Notes: generated from the letters alone by a model not told the origin. DNA of 64,000 nt from Tragulus kanchil (GCA_022376925.1 JAIOJX010000001.1:34814170-34878169), one strand, 5' to 3'. Positions 23,964-35,455 are shown, counted from the first letter of the stretch. A program made the numbers and translations.

Positions 23964-24180
23964 GAGCTTTCCCGGTGGTCCATTGGTTAAGGGTCCATCT
24001 TGTAATGCAGAGGACACAGTTTCAATCCCTGCTCCAGGAATAGCTCACATTCCTCGGGGCAGGTAAGCCTGCCTAGAGCCTGTGCTCCCCAACAAGATAA
24101 GCCACCACAAGAAGCCCACGCACTGCAACTGTAGAAGCCTATGTGCCCAAAAAGAAGACCCAGTGCACTCAAAAACAAAT
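23964..24180 (+). mobile_element. CHR-type SINE
   Basis: GCTTTCCCGGTGGTCCATTG head, CAGTTTCAATCCCTGCTCCA, and a distal GCCTAGAGCCTGTGCTCCCC module. Target repeats AAAAGGCCTCTGA and AAAAGACCTCTAA flank it within the L1. Confidence 0.88.
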
Positions 24181-24237
24181 AGATAAAAGACCTCTAAATT
24201 TTAAACCACCCAAATAACCATTAACAGGTAAATGTGG

Positions 24238-24440
24238 GGCTTCCCAGATAGCACAGTGGTAAAGAATCTGCCTGTCAGTGCAGAAGATACAAGAGATGCC
24301 AGTTTGATCCTTCGGTTGGGGAGATCCCCTAAAGGAGAAAATGGCATCCTACAGCCTGGAAAATTCCATTTACAGAGGAGCCTGGTGGGCTACAGTCCAT
24401 GGGGTCCCCCAAAGTCGGATACAACTGAACAGACATGTAT
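24238..24440 (+). mobile_element. Bov-tA SINE
   Basis: GGCTTCCCAGATAGCACAGT head through CCTGGTGGGCTACAGTCCAT to the GGATACAACTGAACAGACAT end. Confidence 0.9.
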
Positions 24441-24600
24441 GAATACACAGTGTATTCATATACTGGAATATTAATAAACAATACAAAAGAATGAGCTATT
24501 GATATATGCCACAAAATGGACAAATTTAAAAATAAGCATAATGACTGAACAAAGCCAGATGCCCCCAAATAAGAAAAGAAAACTTCTTTGAATTTATTTA

Positions 24601-26910
24601 AATACATTTCTAGGACATGAAAACTAATTCACAGTTTTTGCCTAAGAACAGGACAGTGGGAGGCCTAGGGATGCCATGTAGTACAGAACTAAAAATGTTA
24701 TGTTCTAGAAACACTAATGACAGTTAAATCTATCTGGTTATTTTAGGGGACATGGTTTGGTATCATTATAGTAGGCCAACTCATAGGATAATCAATATTT
24801 TTGAGAATGTAAACACCCTTATAACTGACATTTTAACAGCTGAAAAATTCTTGGCATCTTAAAAATTTCATTATACAATAGATAAAAACATGGTGTGTAT
24901 GGTAGAATTGGAGCACCTCTGAACCACTGGCATATTTCAGCAATCATCTGAGAGATAGCTGGGAATCACTGATTATTATTTATACAGTCAGAAAAATATA
25001 CATAAATTTATGCACACGCATGACATGCATAAAGATCCTTCCTCAAGCTAGAGCATTCACTGCTTTCAAGCAAAGTATTTGCAAGATGGGCAGCAGGCTA
25101 CTGCAAAGCATGTTGCTGCTGGTAGAATGAAATGCTACCTGCTAAACCTCTTCTGTGAGATCAAAGCAGCTTCTCTACCTTTAAGTTAGTTTCTGAATCT
25201 TATAGGAGCTATCCCACAACATACTTTTATCAGATTTATGAACTCACTATAGCCAGATGTCATATCCCACCAGGGAGTGACGTGTTGGGGTCTCCCCAGG
25301 ACTGCTGCCCTTGAACCTGGAGTGGGACCTCTATCAGCCATCAGGACACAGATCCTCAGAAGCCGTCTCCTTCAGATACCTGACATGAGCAAGGTCATCA
25401 GCAACCGGGGCTGCACAGGAGAGAGAAAGATCCAGCAATCACCATGCCTTCCCGTGTAACTGAGTGCCAGGCACAGTGCCAGGCACGAGGTTAGTGACAG
25501 GGACACGGAAACAACTGGATAGTGATCACAACAACCAGATGTTACAGTGAGCTTCCCACCAGTCCCTTTTTCTTCTCCTTTCCTCATCTATCCCTTAACA
25601 ACAAAGTGGAAAAGGAGTAAGTGACCTGAATTCGTATATGCATGATGCCACTCTAACCTCAGGGCCGTTGGCGGACTCATGTGTCATAAATGAATGTTCT
25701 CAGCGATCCTGTGGAGAAAGTATTCTTATTCCCATTTATAGAGGAAAACTGAGGCTCAGAGAGAACCTTTGCCTGTCTCACCTCCCACGCCTCTGCCTTT
25801 AGGAGGAAAATGGCTCCAAGACACCCCTATGCCGATTGGGGCCACGGACTCATGGTTTGGTATCATTATAGTAGGCCAACTCATAGGATAATCAATATTT
25901 TTGAGAATGTAAACACCCTTATAACTGACATTTTAACAGCTGAAAAATTCTTGGCATCTTAAAAATTTCATTATACAATAGATAAAAACATGGTGTGTAT
26001 GGTAGAATTGGAGCACCTCTGAACCACTGGCATATTTCAGCAATCATCTGAGAGATAGCTGGGAATCACTGATTATTATTTATACAGTCAGAAAAATATA
26101 CATAAATTTATGCACACGCATGACATGCATAAAGATCCTTCCTCAAGCTAGAGCATTCACTGCTTTCAAGCAAAGTATTTGCAAGATGGGCAGCAGGCTA
26201 CTGCAAAGCATGTTGCTGCTGGTAGAATGAAATGCTACCTGCTAAACCTCTTCTGTGAGATCAAAGCAGCTTCTCTACCTTTAAGTTAGTTTCTGAATCT
26301 TATAGGAGCTATCCCACAACATACTTTTATCAGATTTATGAACTCACTATAGCCAGATGTCATATCCCACCAGGGAGTGACGTGTTGGGGTCTCCCCAGG
26401 ACTGCTGCCCTTGAACCTGGAGTGGGACCTCTATCAGCCATCAGGACACAGATCCTCAGAAGCCGTCTCCTTCAGATACCTGACATGAGCAAGGTCATCA
26501 GCAACCGGGGCTGCACAGGAGAGAAAAGATCCAGCAATCACCATGCCTTCCCGTGTAACTGAGTGCCAGGCACAGTGCCAGGCACGAGGTTAGTGACAGG
26601 GACACGGAAACAACTGGATAGTGATCACAACAACCAGATGTTACAGTGAGCTTCCCACCAGTCCCTTTTTCTTCTCCTTTCCTCATCTATCCCTTAACAA
26701 CAAAGTGGAAAAGGAGTAAGTGACCTGAATTCGTATATGCATGATGCCACTCTAACCTCAGGGCCGTTGGCGGACTCATGTGTCATAAATGAATGTTCTC
26801 AGCGATCCTGTGGAGAAAGTATTCTTATTCCCATTTATAGAGGGGAAAACTGAGGCTCAGAGAGAACCTTTGCCTGTCTCACCTCCCACGCCTCTGCCTT
26901 TAGGAGGAAA
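24601..26910. other. Mostly unique DNA, MIR-like near the right end
   Basis: AGAGGAAAACTGAGGCTCAG near 25741 is MIR-like, and GTGCCAGGCACAGTGCCAGG near 25464 is a short tandem. The 60-codon frame at 25277-25459 and its duplicate at 26377 have no recognisable domain. Confidence 0.45.
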
Positions 26911-26968
26911 ATGGCTCCAAGACACCCCTGGAGCGGGATGCCGCACTCAATGGGGCCAGGCGGGACCT
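24751..26968 (+). repeat. Tandem direct duplication 8 (about 1100 bp)
   Basis: Copy A 24751-25850, copy B 25851 to about 26968, both starting CATGGTTTGGTATCATTATA. Bases 25828-25850 at the end of copy A (ATGCCGATTGGGGCCACGG) are a shortened version of 26938-26965 in copy B, with several small losses. Confidence 0.95.
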
Positions 26969-27103
26969 ACGAGGCAGCCCCTAAGCGAAAAAGAGGCGAT
27001 TTGGATACAGATCCCTTTGCCTCCCCACATCCCAGGATTTTCCAGTCCCCCTCCCCGCTCAGAGGGTACCCACACCTTCAGACTGTTTTCCAAACACATG
27101 AAG
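26911..27103 (+). other. Candidate coding-exon-like ORF, product unknown
   Basis: I do not recognise this. An ATG at 26911 in good initiation context (A at -3, G at +4) opens an 84-codon frame to 27165. A consensus splice donor AAG/GTATGA sits at 27103/27104, leaving 64 codons. The predicted peptide is proline-rich with a basic KRKR patch (resembling a nuclear localisation signal) followed by GDLDTDPF. CpG density is clearly above the surroundings. There is no repeat family in it. A second frame from 26789 overlaps. It could be a first coding exon, part of a decayed retrocopy, or chance. Confidence 0.3.
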
Positions 27104-27240
27104 GTATGACCTTCTCTTCTCAGGTCACATCTATCTCGCGAGGAAAGTCGTTACGGTCGTCATAGTGACATCCAGTTTCTATGGCAACCACTTTGCGTAG
27201 GCTTATTGTCTGCACAGGAAGTGTCTCCTCACATTGCTAC
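27104..27240. promoter_or_regulatory. CpG-bearing segment with two RFX X-box-like motifs
   Basis: GTTTCTATGGCAAC at 27175-27188 closely fits the X-box consensus bound by RFX factors. GTCGTCATAGTGAC at 27156-27169 is a second, imperfectly palindromic motif of the same shape. An ETS-like ACAGGAAGTG follows at about 27215. Function is inferred from motifs only. Confidence 0.35.
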
Positions 27241-28794
27241 ACCAATGGGCTTTCGCTGAAGAAAATCACCTTTGCTTCAGGCTACCACTTGAGAAAGCAT
27301 AATAATTAGAGACACTAGACTGGGACCTGTAGCTGGCAGAACTCTGCACATGTTGGAAAAAAACATGTTCTTATAGTCAGGATTTTTTTTGTCCTTTAAA
27401 AAGGCAATAAGGGAATGTTGTTAGTATACAGAGACCCATGGAGGTCTCCTAGGGTTCTTGGAGATGAGAAGGTGAACATGTGAAATCACAGGTCATGCTA
27501 AGCACTTAACCATCTGTGGCAGAAAACGAAGACACGCACTATAACCAAATGACTTGATATAGAAAAAGGAAAGTCATTTGAGAAACCTCAGAGTTATTTC
27601 AGGGAGGCAGGCATAGAATAATACAGTGATTTATTTGGCAGAAACCAAGCCAATTAATCCGTACCTTGACTTATCCTGGAGAACTCTATCCACCTTCCTA
27701 TTTTCTTCCATGTGAAAAAACATTCATTATGAAAACACCTCCAGCCCCTCCACATTCTTTTTCTTTGGCAGGAATGACTTACCTGACTCATGTGTTTGGA
27801 AGGAGAAAAGGGGGGTTCACAGCCCAGACCTTCTCTCTTCAAAACTCTTATAGCAAGCTGCTCAAAGGGAGTGTGCATTCTACTCTGCCCTTCGGAATGT
27901 GTCTTAAATTAGCTTACAGTTCTCCCTTTTTTTGGTATCCCTCTAGCTCACCAACTCTTATGTTACAGCTTCAAAACGCTTCTGCCATTATTGTTCCCCC
28001 TAAACACACCCTTGCTCTATGTCTGGGCTATGTAAACCAACTAAGAAATATGAAAAAAATTAATGAGGACAGTACATCAACTTGATTCCTCTTATATTGG
28101 AGAAAGTGATGTAGACTTGCTGGCAACTGGGTCTCCTATTAATGATGTCCAGAACTGGACAGACTTGTCCATTTGGCAGTGTTGCATTGGAACAGTCACT
28201 AAGGTGACTGTCACTGTGTATATCTATCTGCTGTCTGGTAGAAGAGCCATGTCTATGTATACTCAAAGAAAGTGACTTTATTGCCAAAGGCAGTCTCTGT
28301 AGAAGGTGAAAGTGTTTCAGGACACCCTCCTTGAGAAAAATGTCTGTTAGTGAAAGAATACTCCTTATTTTGAAAGAATACTCACCAAGTCACCTTTTGA
28401 GTCTGCCTCCATAGATCCATTGTGGCAACACTTTCTCAGTATCTTACTTGTGTGATGGTAATGTGATTCCCTTATTATTATGAAATTATTTTCCAACATT
28501 CAAGACTGGTGTGAATATCATATATTTTGAAAATTTCTGTAGGTAATTTCCTCATGAAGGAATTGATAGAATGCTCAGAAATACATTCCCTCTCATAAAC
28601 CAACACACAAATTGCACACAAAGTGATAACAAAGTCTTATCAAGCCTTCAAGGATATGAGAATCCCTATATTATCCAATGATAACAGACCACAAGGAAAA
28701 AAAAAGAACAACATTCACAAGATCACAATGTTTTGAATGTCCATTTCTGTTTAGCAGTAAACAAAACAATAACCATGTATTATTTCTTAGGATT
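27241..28794. other. Unique intergenic DNA
   Basis: No repeat family or gene recognised. Frames up to 139 codons (27666-28085) have no domain. TGAAAGAATACTC is repeated twice near 28352 and 28371. Confidence 0.45.
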
Positions 28795-28969
28795 CTGTGG
28801 GTCAGCTGGTCTCAACTGGGTGTTTTTCTGCTCTGATTGGTGTCTGTTATCTGAGGTCGCACTTTTCTGGAGACTATCTCTCATCTGGAACATCCGAGGG
28901 TGCCCATTCACATGAAGGTTAGTGCTGGCGTCTGCTGGGAAATTATTGGAAGCTTGGAATGTAAAATAG

Positions 28970-29176
28970 TGCAAAGTGTTAGTCGCTCAGATGTGTCTGA
29001 CTCTTTGCAACTCCATGGACTGTAACCTTTCAGATTCTCTGTCCATGGAATTCTCCAGGAAGGAATACCAGAGTGGGTAGCCAATCCCTTCTCAGATCTT
29101 CCAGACCCAGGAATTGAATCTGAGTCTTCTGTACTACAGGCAGGTTCTTTACCATCTGAGCCACCAGAGAAGCCCA
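28970..29176 (-). mobile_element. Bov-tA SINE
   Basis: Reverse-strand element: GTTAGTCGCTCAGATGTGTC, TCTCTGTCCATGGAATTCTC, and head CTGAGCCACCAGAGAAGCCC. Duplicate at 30081-30287. Confidence 0.9.
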
Positions 29177-30080
29177 CAAGAATACAAAGAACAACACAAA
29201 AAATATTTTAATAACCCAGATAACCATGATGGTGTGGTCACTCACCTAGAGCCAGACATTCCGTAGTGTGAAGTCAACTAGGCCTTTGCATTCCTACAAA
29301 ACAAACCTAATGGAGGTGATGGAATTCCAGCTGAGCCATTTAAAATTCTAAAAGATGGTGCTGCTAGAGTGCTGCACTCAATATGCCAGCAATATGGAAA
29401 ACTCAGCAGTGGCCACAGGACTGGAAAAGGTGAGTTTTCATTCCAATCCCAAAGAAGAACAATGCTAAAGAATGTTCAAACTACCATACAATTGTGCTCA
29501 TTTCACACACTAGCAAAGTAATGCTCAAAATGCTCAAAAAGCTTCAACAGTACGTGAACTGAGAACTTCTAAGTGTACAACCTGGATTTTGAAAAGGCAA
29601 AGAAACCAGAGATCAAATTGCCGACATCTGTTGAATCATAGTAAAAGCAAGGGAATTTTAAAAAGAAAAAAAAAAGAAACCTACTTCTGCTTCTTTGACT
29701 ACGCTAAAGCCTTTGACTGTGTGGATCACAACAAACTGGAAAATATTGAAAGAGATGGGAATACCAGACGTCCTTACCTGTCTCTTGAGAAAACTGTTTG
29801 CAGGACAAGAAGCAACAGTTGGAGTCAGATATGGAACAATGGACTGGTTCAAAACTGGAAAAGGAGTGTCAAGGCTGTATATTGTCACCCTGCTTATTTA
29901 ACTTACTGTGGGTGAGCTGGTCTCAACTGGGTGTTTTTCTGCTCTGATTGGTGTCTGTTATCTGAGGTCGCACTTTTCTGGAGACTATCTCTCATCTGGA
30001 ACATCCGAGGGTGCCCATTCACATGAAGGTTAGTGCTGGCGTCTGCTGGGAAATTATTGGAAGCTTGGAATGTAAAATAG

Positions 30081-30287
30081 TGCAAAGTGTTAGTCGCTCA
30101 GATGTGTCTGACTCTTTGCAACTCCATGGACTGTAACCTTTCAGATTCTCTGTCCATGGAATTCTCCAGGAAGGAATACCAGAGTGGGTAGCCAATCCCT
30201 TCTCAGATCTTCCAGACCCAGGAATTGAATCTGAGTCTTCTGTACTACAGGCAGGTTCTTTACCATCTGAGCCACCAGAGAAGCCCA
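30081..30287 (-). mobile_element. Duplicate of the Bov-tA at 28970-29176
   Basis: Identical partner created by duplication 9. Confidence 0.9.
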
Positions 30288-31155
30288 CAAGAATACAAAG
30301 AACAACACAAAAAATATTTTAATAACCCAGATAACCATGATGGTGTGGTCACTCACCTAGAGCCAGACATTCCGTAGTGTGAAGTCAACTAGGCCTTTGC
30401 ATTCCTACAAAACAAACCTAATGGAGGTGATGGAATTCCAGCTGAGCCATTTAAAATTCTAAAAGATGGTGCTGCTAGAGTGCTGCACTCAATATGCCAG
30501 CAATATGGAAAACTCAGCAGTGGCCACAGGACTGGAAAAGGTGAGTTTTCATTCCAATCCCAAAGAAGAACAATGCTAAAGAATGTTCAAACTACCATAC
30601 AATTGTGCTCATTTCACACACTAGCAAAGTAATGCTCAAAATGCTCAAAAAGCTTCAACAGTACGTGAACTGAGAACTTCTAAGTGTACAACCTGGATTT
30701 TGAAAAGGCAAAGAAACCAGAGATCAAATTGCCGACATCTGTTGAATCATAGTAAAAGCAAGGGAATTTTAAAAAGAAAAAAAAAAGAAACCTACTTCTG
30801 CTTCTTTGACTACGCTAAAGCCTTTGACTGTGTGGATCACAACAAACTGGAAAATATTGAAAGAGATGGGAATACCAGACGTCCTTACCTGTCTCTTGAG
30901 AAAACTGTTTGCAGGACAAGAAGCAACAGTTGGAGTCAGATATGGAACAATGGACTGGTTCAAAACTGGAAAAGGAGTGTCAAGGCTGTATATTGTCACC
31001 CTGCTTATTTAACTTATATGCAGACTACATCATGTGAAATGCCAGCCTAGATGAATCACAAGCTGGGATCGAGATTTCTGGGAGAAATACCAACAACCTC
31101 ACATGTGCAGATCATACCACGCTAATGGCAGACAGTGAAGAGGAACTAAAGAGCC

Positions 31156-31297
31156 TCTACCACTGTGATGGGAGGCCCACATGGGCCAAAGAACAAAGAT
31201 GGATGCAAATAGATAAATGAAAGACCAAAAGAAGTGACCTGCCCGCCCCTCTCCCTCCCCAACCTGCCCCTCCCCCGCCAAAAAAAAAAAAAGAAAG
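31156..31297 (+). mobile_element. 5'-truncated copy of the unusual-tail SINE inside BovB
   Basis: Only the distal part is present, from GTGATGGGAGGCCCACATGG through the tail module to poly(A). TAAAGAGCCTCT flanks it on both sides (31146-31157 and 31302-31313), so this tail-only piece is a genuine insertion. The copy at 32227-32370 is from duplication 10. Confidence 0.88.
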
Positions 31298-32226
31298 AAA
31301 TAAAGAGCCTCTAAATGAGTCTGAAAGAGGAGGGTGAAAAAGCTGGCTTAAAACTCAACATTCAAAAATGAAGATCATGGCAGCCAATCCCATCACTTCA
31401 TGGCAAATAGATGGGGAAAAGTGAAAACAGTGATTGACTTTATTTTCTTGGGCTCCAAAATTACTGTGGACAGTGACTGCAACTGTCAAATTAAAAGACG
31501 CTTGCTTCTTAGGAGAAAAGTTATGACAAACCTAGACAGTGTATTAAAAAGCAGAGACATCATTTTGCCAGCAAAGGTCTGTATAGTCAAAGCTATGATT
31601 TCTCCAGTAGTCATGTTAGACCATAAAGAAGGCTGAGTGCCAGAGATATTTTCAAATTGTTTTGCAGTCCTTTGACTGCAAGGAGATCAAACCAGTCAGT
31701 CCTAAAGGAAAGCAACCCTGAATATTCACTGGAAGGACTGATGTTGAAGCTAAATCTTCAATACTTTGGCCACCTGATGCAAAGAGAATGGAAAAACTCA
31801 AACTGGGGGGGCCCAAAAGGTTGAATCATAGTAAAACAAGGGTTTTAAAAAAAAAGAAACCTACTTCTGCTTCTTTGACTACGCTAAAGCCTTTGACTGT
31901 GTGGATCACAACAAACTGGAAAATATTGAAAGAGATGGGAATACCAGACGTCCTTACCTGTCTCTTGAGAAAACTGTTTGCAGGACAAGAAGCAACAGTT
32001 GGAGTCAGATATGGAACAATGGACTGGTTCAAAACTGGAAAAGGAGTGTCAAGGCTGTATATTGTCACCCTGCTTATTTAACTTATATGCAGACTACATC
32101 ATGTGAAATGCCAGCCTAGATGAATCACAAGCTGGGATCGAGATTTCTGGGAGAAATACCAACAACCTCACATGTGCAGATCATACCACGCTAATGGCAG
32201 ACAGTGAAGAGGAACTAAAGAGCCTC

Positions 32227-32370
32227 TACCACTGTGATGGGAGGCCCACATGGGCCAAAGAACAAAGATGGATGCAAATAGATAAATGAAAGACCAAAAG
32301 AAGTGACCTGCCCGCCCCCCTCCCTCCCCCACCCGCCCCCCCCCCCCCCAAAAAAAAAAAAAGAAAGAAA
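32227..32370 (+). mobile_element. Duplicate of the truncated SINE at 31156-31297
   Basis: Same insertion copied by duplication 10, but its C-rich segment is a long pure C run (about 32335-32349) where the partner has interrupted C and G, suggesting base-calling error. Confidence 0.88.
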
Positions 32371-33065
32371 TAAAGAGCCTCTAAATGAGTCTGAAAGAGG
32401 AGGGTGAAAAAGCTGGCTTAAAACTCAACATTCAAAAATGAAGATCATGGCAGCCAATCCCATCACTTCATGGCAAATAGATGGGGAAAAGTGAAAACAG
32501 TGATTGACTTTATTTTCTTGGGCTCCAAAATTACTGTGGACAGTGACTGCAACTGTCAAATTAAAAGACGCTTGCTTCTTAGGAGAAAAGTTATGACAAA
32601 CCTAGACAGTGTATTAAAAAGCAGAGACATCATTTTGCCAGCAAAGGTCTGTATAGTCAAAGCTATGATTTCTCCAGTAGTCATGTTAGACCATAAAGAA
32701 GGCTGAGTGCCAGAGATATTTTCAAATTGTTTTGCAGTCCTTTGGACTGCAAGGAGATCAAATCAGTCAATCCTAAAGGAAATCAACCCTGAATATTCAC
32801 TGGAAGGACTGATGTTGAAGCTGAAGCTCCAATACTTTGGCCACCTGATGCAAAGAGATGACTCATTGGAAAAGACTGAAGCTGGGAAAGACTGAGGGCA
32901 GGAGGAGAAGGGAGCCACAGGGTGAGATGGTTGGATGGCATCACTGACTCCATGGACATGAGTTTGAGCAAACTCTGGGAGATGGTGAAGGACAGGGAAG
33001 CCTGGTGTGCTGCAGTCCATGGGGGAACAAAGAATCAGACATGACTGAGCTAGTGAACAACAACA

Positions 33066-33317
33066 ACACTGGGAGCTCTTTGGGTCTCCTCCACAGGGTT
33101 CTCCATGTGTAGGACTGCCAGATAAAACAGAGGACACCTAGTTAAATCTGGATGCCAGACAACCAAGAAATAATTTTTTTAGTGTAAGTTTAATGTTGCA
33201 AGTTTATATATATATATGTGTGTGTGTATTAAAGAGAAAATAGAAAGCAGAGAGGAGATATAAGACTACACTTAGTTGATACTTTTCAAGTCCCATTTTA
33301 GCATTTTGCTATAGTTA
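33066..33317. other. Intergenic DNA with a TA/TG microsatellite
   Basis: TATATATATATATGTGTGTGTG lies at about 33207-33228. Nothing else recognised. Confidence 0.6.
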
Positions 33318-33450
33318 TTTGTCATTCAGTCGCTAAGTCATGTCCGACTCCCTGTGACCCCGTGGATGGCAGCCCACCAGGCTCCCCTGTCCATAGGATT
33401 TCCCAGGCAAAAGCACTGGAGTGGGTTGCCATTTCCTTCTCCGATGGTGT
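33318..33450 (-). mobile_element. Bov-tA SINE, truncated
   Basis: CAGTCGCTAAGTCATGTCCG to GTGGGTTGCCATTTCCTTCT in reverse orientation; the head is missing. Confidence 0.88.
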
Positions 33451-33496
33451 AAGTTTGATGGTTAATTTCATGCGTCAACATGATTAGGCCAAGGTG

Positions 33497-33722
33497 CCCA
33501 GTGCTTGCTAAGTTGTGTCAGTCATGTCTGACTCTTTGCAACCTTATGAATTATAGTCTGCCAGGCTCCTCTGTCCATGGGATTCTCCAAGCAAGAATAC
33601 TGGAGTGGATTGCCATTTCCTCCTCAAGGGAATCTTCCTGACCCAGGGATCAAGCCCATGTCTCTTGTGTCTCCTGCATTGGCAGGCAGGTTCTTTACCA
33701 CTAGTGCCACCTCGGAAGCCCT
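33497..33722 (-). mobile_element. Full-length Bov-tA SINE
   Basis: Complete element in reverse orientation. Near-matching target repeats AAGGTGCCCAG and AAAGTGCCCAG flank it at about 33491 and 33726. Confidence 0.9.
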
Positions 33723-34944
33723 TCAAAGTGCCCAGATATCTGGTCAGACATTATTCTGGCTATTTCTGTGATGTTTGGATGACATTAACATTTAAATATG
33801 TGGACACTGAGCAAAGTAGTAGCCTGACCTGTGACGGGAAGATGGCTACTATTTATGAAGCAAATCATTTATAGAGGCCCAGCACTACATTCTTTAAGTT
33901 AGGGGCTGAATTTAATCCTTCTAACAATCCTGGTGATGAGGTACTGCTATCATCTCCTCATGGATGTGTGTGGCTAGAAATTACGTGCTCCTGAGCACAG
34001 AATCTAACAGCAAAGATGTTGCTCCTCTCTTCCAGAGCCACAGATGGGACTGGCAGCCTAGACTTTGTAGTTGACGGTGGTAGAGCTTTAACAAAGGTAT
34101 CAGCACATTTACTGTTACGGTGGTTAATCTCTGTCCTTCCTGTGTTTACCCTTCCTGCAGCTTCCTTCCTGAAGCAGGGAGACTGGCTTGGTACTCATTC
34201 CCTCTGTTGCATGAGAGGAATGAGAGCAGAAGCTGCTTGAAGCCAGTGTTTATTCCATTCTTTGTGAAAGCTTAACCTTACATGATAGGTTATGTTGCCT
34301 GTACCTGGTAGGGAGGGGAGGCTATCTGAGAACACAGAAGAGGCCTGTAAAGTAAATTTAAGCATTAATCTGGAAGGTGGATTTCTCCCAGAGAGGGATG
34401 AGGTAAGAAGTCTACAGGTCCTTCTCAGAGGAGGAGGGACCTGAGCACAGGTCTATATCAACATTTGGGGGTGCTGTTTGAATGGTCCATAAAAGCTGCA
34501 CATCCAGCATGAGTTAGATTATCCTATTTTGATAAAGGGATGTGTCCTGCGAGTTAGAGGTGCGAAGGCACAGAACCAGCTAGGGCAAAGGTAGGCTCTG
34601 TCCTAAGCAGTGCAGATACATGAGTATTGACAATAGGGAGTACTTAGAGTGTATCTGGAGGATAAATTTGTACAAGTGGGACTTCTTTGTAAAAGAGCTT
34701 GAGTATTCAACATTTTAAATACTTATTGTCTAGCTGAAATTTAAAATCTTTTGACTAATATATATCTCAACAAGCCAAAAGATGAGAGCACTTGTTTATC
34801 CATATTTACGGGTTTCCAACATTAATATTTGCTAATGCAAAATACCATTGTTGGAGTGTTAGATTGCTTTTCCCTTTTCCCCTTTTTTCCCAATAGAAAT
34901 GACAGATTTTACATGGGCTTTTCTAAGTTAGAAAGTGGAGTGAG
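33723..34944. other. Unique DNA with a MIR fragment
   Basis: CTTCTAACAATCCTGGTGAT near 33919 is MIR-like. Otherwise nothing recognised. The 34016-34240 frame has no domain. Confidence 0.45.
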
Positions 34945-35190
34945 AAGGAAACTAACACTTTGAGGGCCTACTATTGGTCAGACATTGTGTTAGGAAGTCT
35001 ACATGCTGTCTTTATAACTTCTTATAACTGTTCTGTAAGTTAGGAATCAGCATTTCCTCTTGTAACTCATACCTCCCCCAAGGCACACTCTACTAAGTCA
35101 CAGAGAGGTTAAATACATTTTCCAAGGACATGCCAGGTAAGAGGCAGCATAGTTATTCTAATCCAGGGTTTTTAGATTCCAAAGCTGGGT
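34945..35190 (+). mobile_element. MIR SINE, diverged
   Basis: CTATTGGTCAGACATTGTGT, then TCACAGAGAGGTTAAATACA and CAGGTAAGAGGCAGCATAGT follow the MIR consensus order. Confidence 0.75.
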
Positions 35191-35250
35191 TCTACCCTGA
35201 ATCTGTGCACACAGTTAAGAACAAGGTTAATAACATTTACCTTGCTCTAG

Positions 35251-35455
35251 AGGAGGTTTTCTCAACCTCAACACTGTTGACACTTGGGATCAGAGAGCTC
35301 TTTGTTGCGAAGACTGTTCTATGCATTGTGGGATATTTAGCCTCTATCCCCAAGATTTCAGTAGCAACCCCCAGTTGTGACTATGAAAAATGTTTTCAGA
35401 CATTTTCACATGTCTCCTAGAGATAAGGAGCAAAATCACCATTGTTTGAGAACTA
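35251..35455 (-). mobile_element. MER5A-like hAT MITE
   Basis: GAGGTTTTCTCAACCTCAAC, GCATTGTGGGATATTTAGCC and CACCATTGTTTGAGAACTAT follow MER5A read in reverse. Possible 8-bp target repeats TGCTCTAG (35243-35250) and TGTTCTAG (about 35456-35463) flank it. Copy at 36336-36540. Confidence 0.8.

Larger units (their letters stand above)
19690..24600 (+). mobile_element. Old L1 (ORF2 3' half) with nested SINEs and two duplications
   Basis: Consecutive L1 ORF2 text on +: ATAATAGCCACAAGAAGTAT (about 19712), CTCAGTATTGTTAAGATGTC, TCAACACATGGTGCTTGGAG (21658), AATGATGCTCAACATTATTA (22490), TGATCCAGTCATTGTACTCC (23860), then ATATACTGGAATATTAATAA (24458). The order follows a single element. It is broken by SINEs at 20081, 21911, 23964 and 24238 and by duplications 6 and 7. 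All frames are broken. Confidence 0.75.
28795..31016 (+). repeat. Tandem direct duplication 9 (1111 bp)
   Basis: Copy A 28795-29905, copy B 29906-31016. Copy B begins CTGTGGGTGAGCTGG against CTGTGGGTCAGCTGG. Copy A ends in BovB text at TATTTAACTTA and jumps back to unique sequence. Confidence 0.95.
30741..32858 (+). repeat. Tandem direct duplication 10 (about 1070 bp)
   Basis: Copy A about 30741-31787, copy B about 31820-32858; offset 1079 falling to 1069. The 31788-31820 junction is garbled (ACTGGGGGGGCCCAAAAGG). Copy B starts with a deleted version of the BovB text (AGTAAAACAAGGGTTTTAAA). The A end differs from B at several bases. Confidence 0.93.
29199..33065 (+). mobile_element. BovB LINE, degenerate, inflated by duplications 9 and 10
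   Basis: Plus-strand BovB text in order: GATGGTGTGGTCACTCACCT, GGAGGTGATGGAATTCCAGC, CACAGGACTGGAAAAGGTGA. The RT block follows (FFDYAKAFDCVDHNK) near 29688-29730. FIFLGSKITVDSDCNCQIKR is at 31441 onward, and the 3' end CTAGTGAACAACAACAACA is near 33045. Frameshifts and stops interrupt it. The RT block occurs three times (about 29640, 30751 and 31830) only because of the duplications; removing them leaves about 1.7 kb of BovB. Confidence 0.9.
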
